Assembly (NCBI GenBank): GCA_033439765.1
Contig: JAULSN010000010.1
Span: forward strand, 1,178,001-1,242,000
DNA from: Lasiosphaeria ovina
Lineage: Eukaryota > Ascomycota > Sordariomycetes > Sordariales > Lasiosphaeriaceae
Direction of reading: 5' to 3'
Length of the DNA stretch: 64,000 nt
The notes under the pieces were generated by a model. It worked only from the letters and a program-made list of their open reading frames with translations, was not told where the DNA came from and did not search any database. A program made the translations under genes and the position numbers. Below, piece by piece: positions 11,050-22,100 of this stretch (positions are counted from its first letter, which is position 1; each line of letters starts with the position of its first letter).

Positions 11050-12306
11050 TCACATGGCTGGTGTTTTGGCAAGAGCCTTTTTAAATTCATCCCATGAGAG
11101 TTTGGTAGATATGTTGATGTGGTGCTGGTCACTTGGTCTCCGTGTCTCCTTTCTTGTGAATATATACTCGGGGAGGCTAGCGGCCAGTGACTCCTGAATA
11201 TGTCTTGATAGACCGGGGTTATTGATGCTGTCAATGAATTTCCAGATAAAATCCACCTCCGAAATTGGCTTGCTGTTCTTGTATTCTTGGTTAAAAGAGC
11301 GGTAGAGGCTTCTGATGTTGCGACTGCTATAGGAATGCAGGGTCCGTTTTGGGCGATCTTGAGGTGAATCTTCAATCTTGCGCTTGCGGCCTTCAGCCAA
11401 GCGATCCGTGCCACTATACTCTACTTGGCCTTTGTCCTTGACAACAATCCGGCGCTCTTTCTGCAACGAAACTTCCGCAGTGTCTGTCAGAATTGGTATC
11501 TTCGCTTCGACGCAGAGTGTGTACTTACCGGGTTGGGTCGCACATATCTCAGTTGCCTCGGCTTCATGGTCGTCCAATAATTTCATCAGTTTCTCGCTCC
11601 GAAGGAATATCTTGTTGATAAAGCTGACGGTCTCCGGCGGGACCTCCGGCGGGCCCTCCTGGCGAGACGCATCCATGCCATCTAATTTGCGGTCCAAAGC
11701 GGATATCCTTTGCTCCATCAGCAGCTTCTCTGCCCTCAGTTGCACCATTTCAGCCTCTACGAGGCTTAAATTGCCGATAATGGACTGATGTTGCCCTCGA
11801 ATGGCTTCGATGCTCTGCAAGGTACTCTCCTGTATCCTCCCGAGGTCTTGCTGGAGATCGGTGAGTTTTTTGGCAAGTTCGGAAAACGTTTTAGTCGCCT
11901 CCTCCTTATCTTGGTCAACTTCCTGCTTTAATAGTGGAAGACTGTATCGAAGAGGCTTTAGCTCGTTGACTTCGAAGGTAATTTGCTCCGACCTCGCCTT
12001 CGACTCAGCGAAAGCGGTCGTGACAAGTTGCTGGTTCCGTGCAAGGTCGTTTTGCAAAGAGGTGATCAAGACGTTGACCTGCTTGGTATGTCCATCAAGG
12101 GCCCCTTTCAGAAGCGTCACTTCTCGGCTGTTGTGCTGGGCACCCAGATAGCTGGCCCAGCTGCTGCTCAGTGAATGATATAACCCCTCGGGGTTTGTTG
12201 ACGCTGGACGAGTTTCCATCGAAGACTGCGACGACAGGGGGTAACTATGCGAAGCTTCAGACTCCAGAAGCCAGTCATTCACCGACAAATTGGAAGATAG
12301 AGACAT
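11050..12306 (-). CDS. unrecognised coiled-coil protein, probably incomplete at the 5' end
   Basis: I do not recognise this protein. The uninterrupted frame from ATG 12306 gives 418 aa. Roughly residues 65-225 are heptad-like and rich in Leu, Glu, Gln and Lys, predicting a long coiled coil. A Pro-rich break (EGPPEVPPETV) follows, then a basic KRKIED segment and a C-terminal part (IRSLYRSFNQEYKNSKPISE onward) that looks globular. A 45-nt stretch at 11484-11528 has a perfect GTAAGT donor and CTGACAG acceptor and is a multiple of three, so it may be an intron or an optional in-frame segment. A further intron at 12316-12388 (GTAGTG donor, AACAG acceptor, CTGATTGAC branch region) would join this frame, phase 0, to open coding-like sequence extending to about 12640. 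That extension reads LLLRGSIGLAMKQ just before the join. No in-frame ATG was found in it. The gene lies in tandem behind the thioesterase-like gene. Confidence 0.6.
   Translation of the reverse strand: MSLSSNLSVNDWLLESEASHSYPLSSQSSMETRPASTNPEGLYHSLSSSWASYLGAQHNSREVTLLKGALDGHTKQVNVLITSLQNDLARNQQLVTTAFAESKARSEQITFEVNELKPLRYSLPLLKQEVDQDKEEATKTFSELAKKLTDLQQDLGRIQESTLQSIEAIRGQHQSIIGNLSLVEAEMVQLRAEKLLMEQRISALDRKLDGMDASRQEGPPEVPPETVSFINKIFLRSEKLMKLLDDHEAEATEICATQPGKYTLCVEAKIPILTDTAEVSLQKERRIVVKDKGQVEYSGTDRLAEGRKRKIEDSPQDRPKRTLHSYSSRNIRSLYRSFNQEYKNSKPISEVDFIWKFIDSINNPGLSRHIQESLAASLPEYIFTRKETRRPSDQHHINISTKLSWDEFKKALAKTPAM
11484..11528 (-). other. candidate 45-nt in-frame intron
   Basis: On the minus strand the segment starts GTAAGT and ends CTGACAG. 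Its length is divisible by three and it has no stop, so both spliced and retained forms keep the frame and differ by 15 residues. RNA data would decide. Confidence 0.4.
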
Positions 12307-12389
12307 GTAGAATATCTGTTTGGCGGGCACTGGTGCCGTCAATCAGCTTAATTCGGTCTTGTCGTGGAGATGTCAGAGATGGCACTACC

Positions 12390-12633
12390 TGCTTCATGGC
12401 CAAACCGATCGAACCCCTCAACAGTAAAAATTTAGTCGTGGACTCTGTGCGATCTTGCCCGAAACCGAAATCGGTATCGGGAAGGCACAGCCTGAGAACC
12501 TCCTTCCCCCTTGGTGATAGAATTGGATCCCCAACCCGGGCAGGCGTCAATGAACAACAAATGATCCCGCTCCTTCCCTGTAGACTGAGGAACTGGAAGT
12601 CCTTACTTCGAGCTAGCGCTAGTAGTATTCTTC
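12390..12633 (-). other. possible upstream coding exon of the coiled-coil gene
   Basis: The minus-strand frame ending in AAGCAG at 12389 is open across this gap and into the end of the thioesterase gene. It translates to plausible protein (for example SPRGKEVLRLCLPDTDFGFG). Its donor at 12388 is phase-matched to the acceptor at 12316. It has no in-frame ATG, so the start would need another exon. It could also be a chance open frame. Confidence 0.35.
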
Positions 12634-13545
12634 CTACAACACACCTGATGACATATTCGTGACGTCCCGGTGTGGTCCAACCTTTGGAGAGGTGGCCCGC
12701 GCCAGAAACTGGGCAATGTCGTCAATCTCGTCAGGTATTTTGAGAAAGTGACCCTCTTGCTCGGCCCCTGAATAATCTCTCCACTCCACCTTGAATCCAG
12801 CCTGGACGAGTACTTGCTTGGCCTGCTGCCCAAGTTCAATATCGACGTAGGCATCGTCAGTACCGTGGCCTAGGAACACTAGCGTCGATAATAGGGGCCT
12901 GCAGCCCTGCGGCGATGGAAAGGGCAGTTTCCAGGCGGCCATCATACCCTCTACAAACGCGTCCGACTCTGTTCCCTTCCACCCAGGCTTTCGGGTTTGG
13001 CCCCGAACAACGAAATCCTCAATAGTCGAGGCAAATGGGAGCCAGCTGCTGGCCCCTACAAATGCGCCAAGCTGCCTGTTGGGGTTGCCTCGACACATCA
13101 ACGTCCACATGCCGATCGCAGCTCCCTGGCTGATGCCTCCAAGCACTAGGTTTTCGGATCTGCCGTGGAGCATTTCGGCCTCCCTCTCCAGGATGGCCCC
13201 AATATAGGCCACCGATTTCTTGATCCCATCCATCTGCAGATCCTCCCTTGCATCTGTATGTGTCAAAGAGTACGCCTCGAACCAGGAAGGCATTTGTTCT
13301 TTGAAGAGGTCGCTCCAGCTAGTTTTCGAGGACGGAAACACCCACCGCCAACCTGGAAACATCAGCGGTAGTGTCATGTTGTCGGTTGTGGCTGCCTCAA
13401 GGAACTCCTTGGCGAACTCTTCGCCAGTGCTTCCTCGTCCATGCAGAATAACAGCAGTATGCGTGTGCCGGGCTTTGGGCTCGTGGACGTAGACTGAGCC
13501 AAAGGCGTCGCCCGGGGAAGGCGCTAAAGCATCCTTCTTGTCCAT
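12634..13545 (-). CDS. acyl-protein thioesterase / carboxylesterase-like alpha/beta hydrolase
   Basis: Serine hydrolase of the phospholipase/carboxylesterase (Abhydrolase_2) family, 303 aa, intronless. The fold starts with AVILHGRGSTGEEF (about 31-44, oxyanion region). The nucleophile elbow GGISQGAAIG carries Ser139 in G-x-S-x-G. The acid is Asp231 in HGTDDAYV and the base is His266 in EGHFLKIP. All three triad residues are present, so the enzyme should be active. Family members cleave acyl groups from protein cysteines or small esters; the natural substrate here is unknown. There is no signal peptide or membrane segment, suggesting a cytosolic protein. It is somewhat longer than classical APT1 (about 230 aa) because of the insert around residues 165-215. 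The start at 13545 is the first ATG and gives a normal N terminus. Confidence 0.85.
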   Translation of the reverse strand: MDKKDALAPSPGDAFGSVYVHEPKARHTHTAVILHGRGSTGEEFAKEFLEAATTDNMTLPLMFPGWRWVFPSSKTSWSDLFKEQMPSWFEAYSLTHTDAREDLQMDGIKKSVAYIGAILEREAEMLHGRSENLVLGGISQGAAIGMWTLMCRGNPNRQLGAFVGASSWLPFASTIEDFVVRGQTRKPGWKGTESDAFVEGMMAAWKLPFPSPQGCRPLLSTLVFLGHGTDDAYVDIELGQQAKQVLVQAGFKVEWRDYSGAEQEGHFLKIPDEIDDIAQFLARATSPKVGPHRDVTNMSSGVL

Positions 13546-13740
13546 TTATTGTGGATGTATTTCGGCTAGCTACGGCTTCTGAGCTATGGCAAGGTTTACT
13601 TGAGTGGTAATAGTATGGATGGCACACCGGCTTTCAGAAACGCACACGCAAGACTGCGAGCCGAGGCAGTCTTCGACGAGGTGTCTGCCCCTGACAGTAA
13701 TGAGGAAAGCAGTGATATTTCTGGGTCCTGACTACTAGGC

Positions 13741-13756
13741 AGGTAGGTAGGTAGGT
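13741..13756. repeat. (AGGT)4 microsatellite
   Basis: Four perfect AGGT units continue into ACCT, making a GGTAGGTACC palindrome edge. The same four-base theme recurs in many non-coding parts of the window. Confidence 0.8.
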
Positions 13757-15563
13757 ACCTTGGGTAAGGGTAAGGCGACTACGGAGTAACACTACCGTAT
13801 TAACTCTCGAAGGAGCAAGATGTCGGTGGATCACGGTAATGGAGAAAACCTTTTCAGTGATCGATCTACAAAGTACCCATAACCTTAAAGCCCGGTGACT
13901 CCTTGTATATCGCGCTTTCTACTACTGTTTGCCGTACCTATGCTATTAAAATACGACAGGGAGAGCAATCGTGACATGATCAGCTTCGCAGTGGGGCCAA
14001 TTCCAAGGCCGAGCAGTTCCGATGGAGAGAGGGATGGGGGAAATTGCGTGGGACTGTGGAGCCTTCTTTCTGTCAGATCTGATTGGCCAACGAAGGACAG
14101 TCTTAACTCCACCTTAAGGCTCTCTTGCTGCTACTTAGCTCGAGGCAGCCCTTGGCGGTGAACCAGGAAACAGCTCTCAGCTCCCCCTCTCCCACTTCAA
14201 CATCGCCCCAGTGACCTCCTCCATTTGATATCAACTTCCTCAGCCACTTCAACTCCATTCAAATAACATATCCTCGCACCACAGCACGTGTCGTATCTCG
14301 CCTCGTTGCTTTGTTTTTAATGGCTGGTCCTATGGCCCCGTGCCACGGAGATCGCCCAGCACGGGTGCGACTCCTCAGAAGGTAGCACCAAGCCCGCGAA
14401 GATGCAAGGTCCTGCGACTGCCCGGACGGCGCCTGAGAGGAGAGATTCCGGCGGCGGAGGCCGCTCGCTGACACCTTTCACCAGCCTTCTCTTTCCGTAC
14501 TCTGCCGCAAGATCCATCCATTTATGACACAGTCGCCTTGCCTGTCACATTACGGCCTCGTTTTCAATCGCTAAAATGTCTCTCTAAGCCGTCAACAAGA
14601 AGCACACGCCCCAGACATGTCCGAGGCCTATGTTTCTCGCGTATTGAGGTCCGATTCTACCTGCCTCCTGTTTGCCTGCCCACTTTGCTGACATTGGCCG
14701 CCCTCCAGTAACACCCATCCTTTGCGATTGCCGCGGGCGATCGCTGGCATTCCCAAGCTATGGATGCCACATGACCAGTCTGTGACGGAGCTTGGCCAGA
14801 CCGCCAGAGGCTCTTCGGCGCTTGGTTGCAACATGCTCGACAGCCGAGGAGCTCCACGACCCCACGCTTCGGGCGTTGGCTACTATTTCGCTCCCACTTA
14901 TGCTTGGGCGGGCCGTTTTACGACCCGACCTCGTCCTGGGCAGGACGGAAAAAGGCCCAAGGGTTGACCGGCGTACTCGGACGTGTCAACGGTGAATGTG
15001 GTGTGAAAGTGGCATGCGTTACGAACCGCAAACGACTGTATGGCTGCATCATAGAGAGGTTATGGAACCAATGTCTCGGTGAGTTCGCCACGTGCACGTC
15101 GCTCCTTCCGCAATGGTGCTGACACTGTTCAGCGTTTTCTCGCCTAGATGTTGCTCTTCCAGGGGCGTTCGGGCACTGGGACTCTAGAAGCCGCACGAAT
15201 TATGACTGCTGTACGATGGAGAAGAATGAATCGTCAGCTCCACATGAATCTTTGGTCAACCATTACGTGGTCGTCCGTGTTCATCTTTCTCCACGTTCAG
15301 CAACAGTCTGGTTTGATCCCGCTTTGGGACATATGTTTAGCCTCGGCAATATCTATCTCGTCACTGTAATCTGCAAATTCGGTGTTCAAAACCGCTTGAC
15401 CAGTAGGGCAATTGTCCGCTGTTCAATTTTGGTGGCTATCTTGGCAAGAATGTACGTATCCCTCGTCTCGTATAATCACGGGTTATCTTGATTAACTCGT
15501 TTGGAAGAGAGGAGGCAGTGCTGCCCTGAGTCTCGTCCTAGGCACGACGTTAAAAGGCCTCTG

Positions 15564-15721
15564 CCGACTGACTGTCTCTAGCTTCCACGCTAGACGGACA
15601 GTCGGTAGAGTGACCGACTGACTATCAGCAGCTTTCACGCTAGATGTCTGTTGGGGAGTAACCGCGACCACGGTTGAATAACCGACTGACGGTCACTAGA
15701 TTACCCTAGATGTCAGTCGGT
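15564..15721. repeat. three diverged stem-loop repeat units
   Basis: Units begin with CCGACTGAC at 15564, 15614 and 15682. Unit 1 forms a hairpin with CCGACTG (15564-15570) pairing to CAGTCGG (15599-15605) and an inner TCTAGC/GCTAGA stem around a 6-nt loop. Unit 3 has a perfect 10-bp inverted repeat, 15681-15690 with 15712-15721. Unit 2 keeps the same order but pairs poorly. Units share the CACGCTAGA or CCCTAGATGT core. The copies are too diverged to be a recent expansion. Function is unknown; a decayed miniature element or a structured RNA are both possible. Confidence 0.6.
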
Positions 15722-15745
15722 GTGATATTGTGTGATTAACCAGTG

Positions 15746-15793
15746 TTGGACTCACCCACAACCACGGCATTGGACTACCCCATAACCACGGTG
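15746..15793. repeat. 24-bp imperfect tandem duplication
   Basis: Two 24-bp copies starting TTGGACT and carrying AACCACGG lie at 15746-15769 and 15770-15793. They directly follow the stem-loop repeats. A further ACCACGG copy near 15667 inside the stem-loop block suggests the two repeat sets belong to one element. Confidence 0.6.
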
Positions 15794-17324
15794 AACGAGT
15801 CCCCGACCCAATTGAGTTGCCTCTGCCGTTGGCTCTACAGGGTCGGTTTTGGGTAAATCAGCGGTACCCAATGTCACTGGTGAACCCGCCGGAGTAAAAA
15901 AAAAAAAAGGAAAGAAAAAGCTGCACCTGCTTTTGGCTCTTTTATTTTGAAGTTTAGAGTTTTCGAGCTGAGATTCCGTTGGGTTTTCCGGGTCAGGTTT
16001 TTACAATCAAGACATAGACAATTGGGTTTGTGTCGTTGAGGTGGACTGGGCTGAAAATACTTCGCCATCTCGTATTTACGAGAAGGCCTCAGAATTATTC
16101 GGCCCGGACTGCCAGTCCCATTAGGCGGGATCTTCTCTGAAGGAGATAAGCGCGATAGTAGGGTGAAGTGCCTGGAGCCCCCTCAAGTCTTTGATTGCGA
16201 CAGCAGCAATGCTGTAGCACTGAACTCGAGGTTACGGCATTGAGGGGGCGCGCGCGGCAGAGACCCTTGCTCCGGAGCCAGCGTCTCGGACTCGGCCGGT
16301 ACGTCATGATCGAATCTCTGCTTTGTTGATATGGCTAACTGACGAACCATAGAGGAGGATCCGGGAGTATTACGACTTGCTAGGAAGCGTCAAACAGGTC
16401 GCGCCCGGCTTGTATCTTACTCCCAAACGCTTGATGAGGGGTTGCCTGTGAGCAACAAAGGCTTGGCTGGTCGCGTCTCCATGGGGACAGCTACGCTACT
16501 GGTCGTGCTGATTCCCCGGGCCTTTGCCTGTATCCGGCCCTCAACCCGTTCTCAGCTCACCAATGTGTCGACAATGGGGGTCTTCGGGGGTGGGTTTGTG
16601 TTCTCGAGGGAATGATGCCTGTTGATTTCCTTCCTGTACATAGCAGATAGAACATTCTCAAATCCAAGCCGACATTGGCCTCCGCATCCAGGTCCCATTT
16701 GCGATTGTAGAGGGCGTGAAGGTGACCTTTTTGCCTGTGTAAGTAAATGATCAAACCACAGGCCGTGCTCCACCTCTGGGCATGCTTGAGGATATCTCAT
16801 GTATTATAATGCAGTGGGAGCGGGGGAGCCAGACTCATCACCCCACCTCTCCGCATTTGCTTGCTCCCCACGATACGGCACGACCAGGCCGACAAGCGGC
16901 TTCCCCAGAGCTGCGGGTCAATAGTTTTGCCTGGCTGGGCCAAAACGAAACAAGCTGGACCCCGGCTGCACTTCTGATGGCCGGCAACGGCGTGGACCGA
17001 GTACCTCACCTGCCTTACCCTCCCCCCTAATAAGACGCCCAGCTAAGATGGCTGCTTTTGTCCCGTGTCTGACCCTTTCTCTCCCCGAGCCAGATCTGTG
17101 GTTGAGGTTCAGCTTGTTCCGGTAATATCTTCTCTCCTCCAAGTTGTTGTTGATCATCAGCCACGTCCCTGATTGTCCTACCATAAGCTATCTTTCCTTT
17201 TCTTGACCATAGAGTGAGAGAAAGAGGGAGAGAGGGAAAGACCCTGTATATTTATCTCCTCGTCTTTCCTCCCTTACCTGCCTAGCAACCTATCTCGTTC
17301 CCCGAGGAACCCAAGAAAGCAAAG

Positions 17325-18682
17325 ATGGCCGGCACGGAGACGGAGACGGCACAGCCGGCAGACGGCGCCGAGTACCGCCAGTACCTGCCCGACCTGGCCA
17401 CGCCGCGCTTCGCGGCCATGCAGAAGCAGGACGCCCACGAGTACGCCGAGGAATTCATAAATGGCGGCAGGCCGCCGTGGCTGCATGCCCTGTACCTGCA
17501 CTGGCGCAAGCTGTTCCAGGAGCCCTTCAAGGGCGTCACCAACGACGGTGCGTCTTCCCCCTTGCCGGTGGGTGGGTGGTATTTGGTCTCTACTGACACG
17601 GTGCTCGCTCAGGCCATGTGCGCCCCGGCCTGTTCACGCTGCAGGACGAGGGCATGCCCATCGACGACATCGTGGCGGCGGCGCGCGCGCTGCTCGGCAA
17701 GCTGTCGGCCGAGCAGCTGGCGGCCGTGCAGTACCACGTCGACTCGCCCGAGTGGCGGTCGTGGTCCAACCCCGAGTTCCTGCTCGGCGACAAGGGCGTG
17801 CGGCTGGACGAGCTGACGCGCGACGCCCGCGACGCCGCCCTGGCCGTGCTGGCCGCCACGCTGTCGCCCGAGGGCTACGCCAAGGCCGTGGCCGCCATGC
17901 GCATCAACGGCTTCCTGGGCGAGCTGGTCGGCGCCCCGCGCGTCTGCAACGAGTTCTCGTACAACCTGGTGCTGTTCGGCGAGCCGTCGGCCGAGCAGCC
18001 CTGGGGCTTCTCCTTCTACGGCCACCACCTGTGCCTCAACGTGTTCCTGCACAAGACGCAGGCCGTGCTGTCGCCGTGGTTCACGGGCGCTGAGCCCAAC
18101 CTCGTCGACGCCGGCCCCCACGCCGGCACGCGCATCCTGCAGCGCGAGGAGGCGCTCGGCCTAGAGCTGATGCAGAGCCTGCCGGCGGCGCAGCAGGCGG
18201 CCGCGCGCGTCTTCGCCGAGCTGCGCGACCCGGCCATGCCGCACGGCCGCTGGAACCACGACGACCAGCGCCACCTGTGCGGCGCGTACCGCGACAACCG
18301 CGTGGTGCCGTACGAGGGTGTGCGCGTGGCGGACCTGGGCGCCGCGCAGCAGGCGCTCGTCGAGCGCATCCTCGGCGAGTACCTGCTGTACCTGCCGGCG
18401 CGGGCGCGGGCGCTGCGGCTGGCGCAGCTGCGCGCCTGGTTCCACGAGACGTACTTTTGTTGGATCGGCGGCTTCGCCGACGCCGACGCCTTCTACTACC
18501 GCCTGCAGAGCCCCGTCGTCGTCGTCGAGTTCGACCACCACTCGGGCGTCTTCCTGACCAACGCGGAGCCGGCAAAGTTCCACATCCACACGCTGCTGCG
18601 CACACCCAACGGCGGCGACTACGGGGTGGCGCTGCGGCCGCTGATAGCAGGCGTCGAGCAGGCGTTTATCTGGGAAGGCTAG
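17325..18682 (+). CDS. DUF3500 domain protein, very GC-rich
   Basis: Exons are 17325-17547 and 17613-18682 around a 65-nt intron (GTGCGT..TCAG, phase 1), giving 430 aa. The protein matches the DUF3500 family by motifs I recognise: RPGLFTLQDEG, NEFSYNLVLFGEPS, PWGFSFYGHHLCLN and VVVEFDHHSGVFL, with a HIHTLLRTPNGGDYG end. The family has no established function; conserved His pairs (GHHL, FDHHSG, KFHIH) hint at metal binding but this is inference. No signal peptide or membrane helix is visible. Third codon positions are almost all G or C, far more than in neighbouring genes, which also opens long false frames on other frames and strands. The start at 17325 is the first ATG after a GA-rich leader. 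Confidence 0.85.
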
Positions 18683-19188
18683 TCTGTCAAAATTAGCGAA
18701 GGAGGTGAGGTTGGCGACGGAAATATAGACCAAGGAATAGGAACAGGAACAGTGGGACTCGAATCGATTTCGCCGCTTCAACACGGGATAGGATGGGAAA
18801 AGGCTGAGAGAGAGAATGGTCAAGACATTTAAAAAAAAAAAAAATTTAAAAAAATTCGAGATAAACAGGACGAGAAACTCGGATATATGAGAATCGTGTT
18901 AAGAGGGGGTATTGAAGCGTTTCTTATCTCGCCACAGCACCCCATTTCCCCTGGATATTGATATTTATATGTCATATTTTGTCTATACTAGGCAAATAAA
19001 GAAGCAAGCCACCAAAAAGCACTAACCAAAATCGTAATGTCGCTGGCCATTTCCCTCCACAGCTCTGCACACCCATCGACCAACTGTACACGTCTCCATG
19101 GCGACAAGCGAATTATCGTGTAGCCGGCAACATGGCCCAACATCACAACGAAGCAAAGATATTAATTCCCAGCTTGTCTCGCTAGCCA
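18683..19188. other. convergent intergenic region
   Basis: Three-prime flanks of the DUF3500 gene (+) and Med16 (-). It contains an A-rich run at about 18829-18855. Nothing else is seen. Confidence 0.6.
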
Positions 19189-22100
19189 CTAGCTTCTCAC
19201 CGAACTCCTAGGAAGCAGCCCCCAGTTTCCTCCACACGAGCATTTCCGCTGCTGGGCCAAGACAAAAGTGAAGCCCGGGCGTGTTCCCCAAACATCCTCC
19301 ATGACGGACGCGCAGCGCACACACCGGCGCCACTGCGGACCCGTGTCGTCGGCCGCCCCCCCGTTCGAGAGAGAGCCATTCTTGGCAGCCCTGGGACCAC
19401 TGAACAGCTCGACGCGCTTGAACACGTCGATGTATCTGCCAGCCGCCTTCTTCGAAGCCAGGATCTTGCGGTTGTCGTCCACTTCCAAGATGTCATAGTT
19501 TCCAAAATATAACCTTGCCGGATCCGTTTGGCTGCGGAAAGCCGGCAGGCTGCTGTTGAAAAACTTGAAAAGCACGTCACGAAACCCCGGCGGCGGGTTG
19601 GCAGCCAGCAGCATGTCCAACTCGCAATGTGTCTGCGCCTTCTTCACCAGCTGCTCATTGGCATTGTTGTTTTGACCCTGCTGCGAGTTTCCCTGGTCCC
19701 GCTGCTTGGGCTTGGATGTAAGCCCGGAAAGAGTCCTCTGGTAGGCCGCTTTGATTTCCTGGCTCAGTCCCCCGATGAGCGCGTCAAACTTCTGGACTTT
19801 GACGAGATTTGAGTTGGTCGAGCGCGCCATCTTTTGATACGCATGGTAAAGAGGCTCCGACGGGCGAGTCATTGGGTTGGTAGAGTCGCCATCCTTTTGC
19901 TTCTGGTAGAAGTGGGCTGCACGTATGCACAGCGAATCGAGATGTACAAGCCTGCGACAGGCAGCTGATAGGAAGCCCCGCGTAGAAGAACAAAGCAGCA
20001 AATGCAAAGATACGTCGTCTCGAGACTGCAAGTATGGTGCCAGCTCGGAAAAGCGCTTTGGGTCTGCCAGTATACCCATGAAGCCGGGATCGCCAAGAAG
20101 CCCAAAAATGCAGTCGGTTATCCAGGAAAGAAGGTCGACAGCCCATTTGGCACAGCCAGCCAGGGCATCTACTACCTCGGGCTCATCCAAAGGACTCAGC
20201 TTTTCCTTGAGATTTGCGGGCGTATTGCTTGCAATGGTGATGAGAATGACAATGTTTCGAACGTTAAGAGCCAGCATGGCAAACTTGCCGCTGAAGGAGC
20301 GAGGTTGAAACTCGCCGTGAAACCCAAGGTGGTTGAGAATGCTGAGACAGAGCTGCAGGTTGTAGTTTCTGACAAGTTGGTCGTGGTGAGCGTCCTCGGA
20401 GTAGTCGACAGAGAACTTGAGCATGTTGACCATCTCTTTGATCCAAGCAAAGGTGAAATCTACAATAAAGTGCGTCAGAGGCTGATGCCTCACTAGGTGT
20501 TGTCAAGAAATCAACAGACAACACAACGCACCTGGCTTCCGAGTAAAAGGGCGCACAATGGCTAGGATGTCGTCGCAGTTTGTTTGATGAACGGCAGAAG
20601 ACGATATTGCCAAAGTCAGCGCTCCCAACACAGCGTTGTACTGGCCTGAGAAGTGTCAGCGCAGGGTGTTCGCGCACATTGTCTTTTTCACCTGCGAGTT
20701 ACCACTTACGGCTGTCTTGCAGTGCGGTGACTAGATCGTCCATAGGGTAATGCAGCCTGTTCCATTTAATCGATCCATCCTCGCACACTTGGGCAAAGGA
20801 GCAATTGGTGGGAGAGAAGACTGCCTGAAGACCTGGAGATGAAGTTAGCTCTAGGCCAGATGCTCTGGGGCATGTCGACACTTACATGGGGTATCGTTTG
20901 TGAACTGGAATCCGACTTGAACGGGGCTGTTGATGCAAGCAATGTTGTGCTCGTTGTATATCTCGTTCATTGTGATTCGATCGCGGTACTGAACCGTACC
21001 GTCGCTGAAGACAAAGCAAATAACTCGGCCCAATTGCATTAAGTGGATTGAAACAATGATCTTGGGTATTACAACAGGGTCAAGCTTGCGCAGACGGCTC
21101 GTACTCTGGTGTCGAGTTAGCCACGTGCTACGGAAAGAAAGAAAAGAGGGGAAAAAAAATCCTGCTCTTCGATTTGAGACGTACTGGAGGAGATGCTGCG
21201 GCATTCTTGGAACCTAACTGTGCAAAGGCAGGATGGAGAGTCTGTGGCTGATCACTCAGAACCTCCCATCGATCGATGATACTCTGAGACTCCTGATTGT
21301 AAGAAGTATCTTGTGGCAGGTAGGACCGCACAGTGAGCACGACCGGCGGGGTCAGTAACGGCGGGTTGATGGATTCTACCACAGGAGGGAGAGTCTGGAT
21401 ATGAGAGAGCTGGGCCATGGACATGTCTAGACTAGACTCGCTCTGGCCGTACTGAAGCCAGCTCGTAACGGCGACGTGGCTCTCCTTGATGGCTGGGTTC
21501 AGATGTATGCTCCCGGGAGGCGCCTGCCTGTCGGACGGCTGGGGCAAGCCCCACTGTATCGATGCGCGGACAACCCTCAACTGCTTCGAGGCGGTTGCTA
21601 GTGAGATCAGGAGCTGGTTCTTGATGTCTGTGCATATCGATGCATGGGTGATGAGATCGTCGGACGAGGTGACGCTCTCGAGTTCTAGGGATGCCTCCTC
21701 AATGCGAGTGCTGTTTTGGGAAAAGAAGAGCTTGAGGACGCCGCTGGTAGTGACCACCAAGAATGCGCTCTTGTTCGGATTCGGATGCAAGGGCCCAAAG
21801 GCAGGAGAGACCAGGTTCTCATACTTGTAGGCAGACTGATTCCATACAGCGGAACCATGGACAACAAGAAACTGGGAGCAATCGTAAGCACAGGTGGACG
21901 TGTCCGGGGGGGGGGGGGGGGGGCAGGGCAGACAAGGAGACAACACACCTGCTTGGTGTGGTGAGAGGTAAGGGGTAGCCAGTAGCAGCCTACAACGGCG
22001 TTCAGGTCATCAACGGGGTCAACATCGAAGCGGCGCAAGTTGTAGGGGCGGTTGAGGGCGATGGAGAAGCTCATGAGGGTGACGCGGCCGACAGCGTCGA

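Larger units (their letters stand above)
13546..17324. other. divergent 3.8-kb intergenic region
   Basis: This region separates the thioesterase-like gene (-) from the DUF3500 gene (+). No frame has recognisable protein content. It holds a short AGGT tract at 13741-13756, the stem-loop repeat block at 15564-15793, an A-rich run near 15895-15908 and a GA-rich tract at about 17213-17240 just before the DUF3500 gene. Confidence 0.6.

Noticed and set aside
11378..12174. Plus-strand frames opposite the coiled-coil gene
   Set aside because: They mirror the heptad-rich coding strand and have no independent motif.
17461..18823. Long open frames on other frames and strand over the DUF3500 gene
   Set aside because: They arise from the extreme GC content; only the DUF3500 frame has family motifs and a sensible intron.
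20493..20531. 39-nt version of the last Med16 intron
   Set aside because: Shorter than the other introns here; the 72-nt alternative ending at 20460 is in phase and has a CTGAC branch site.
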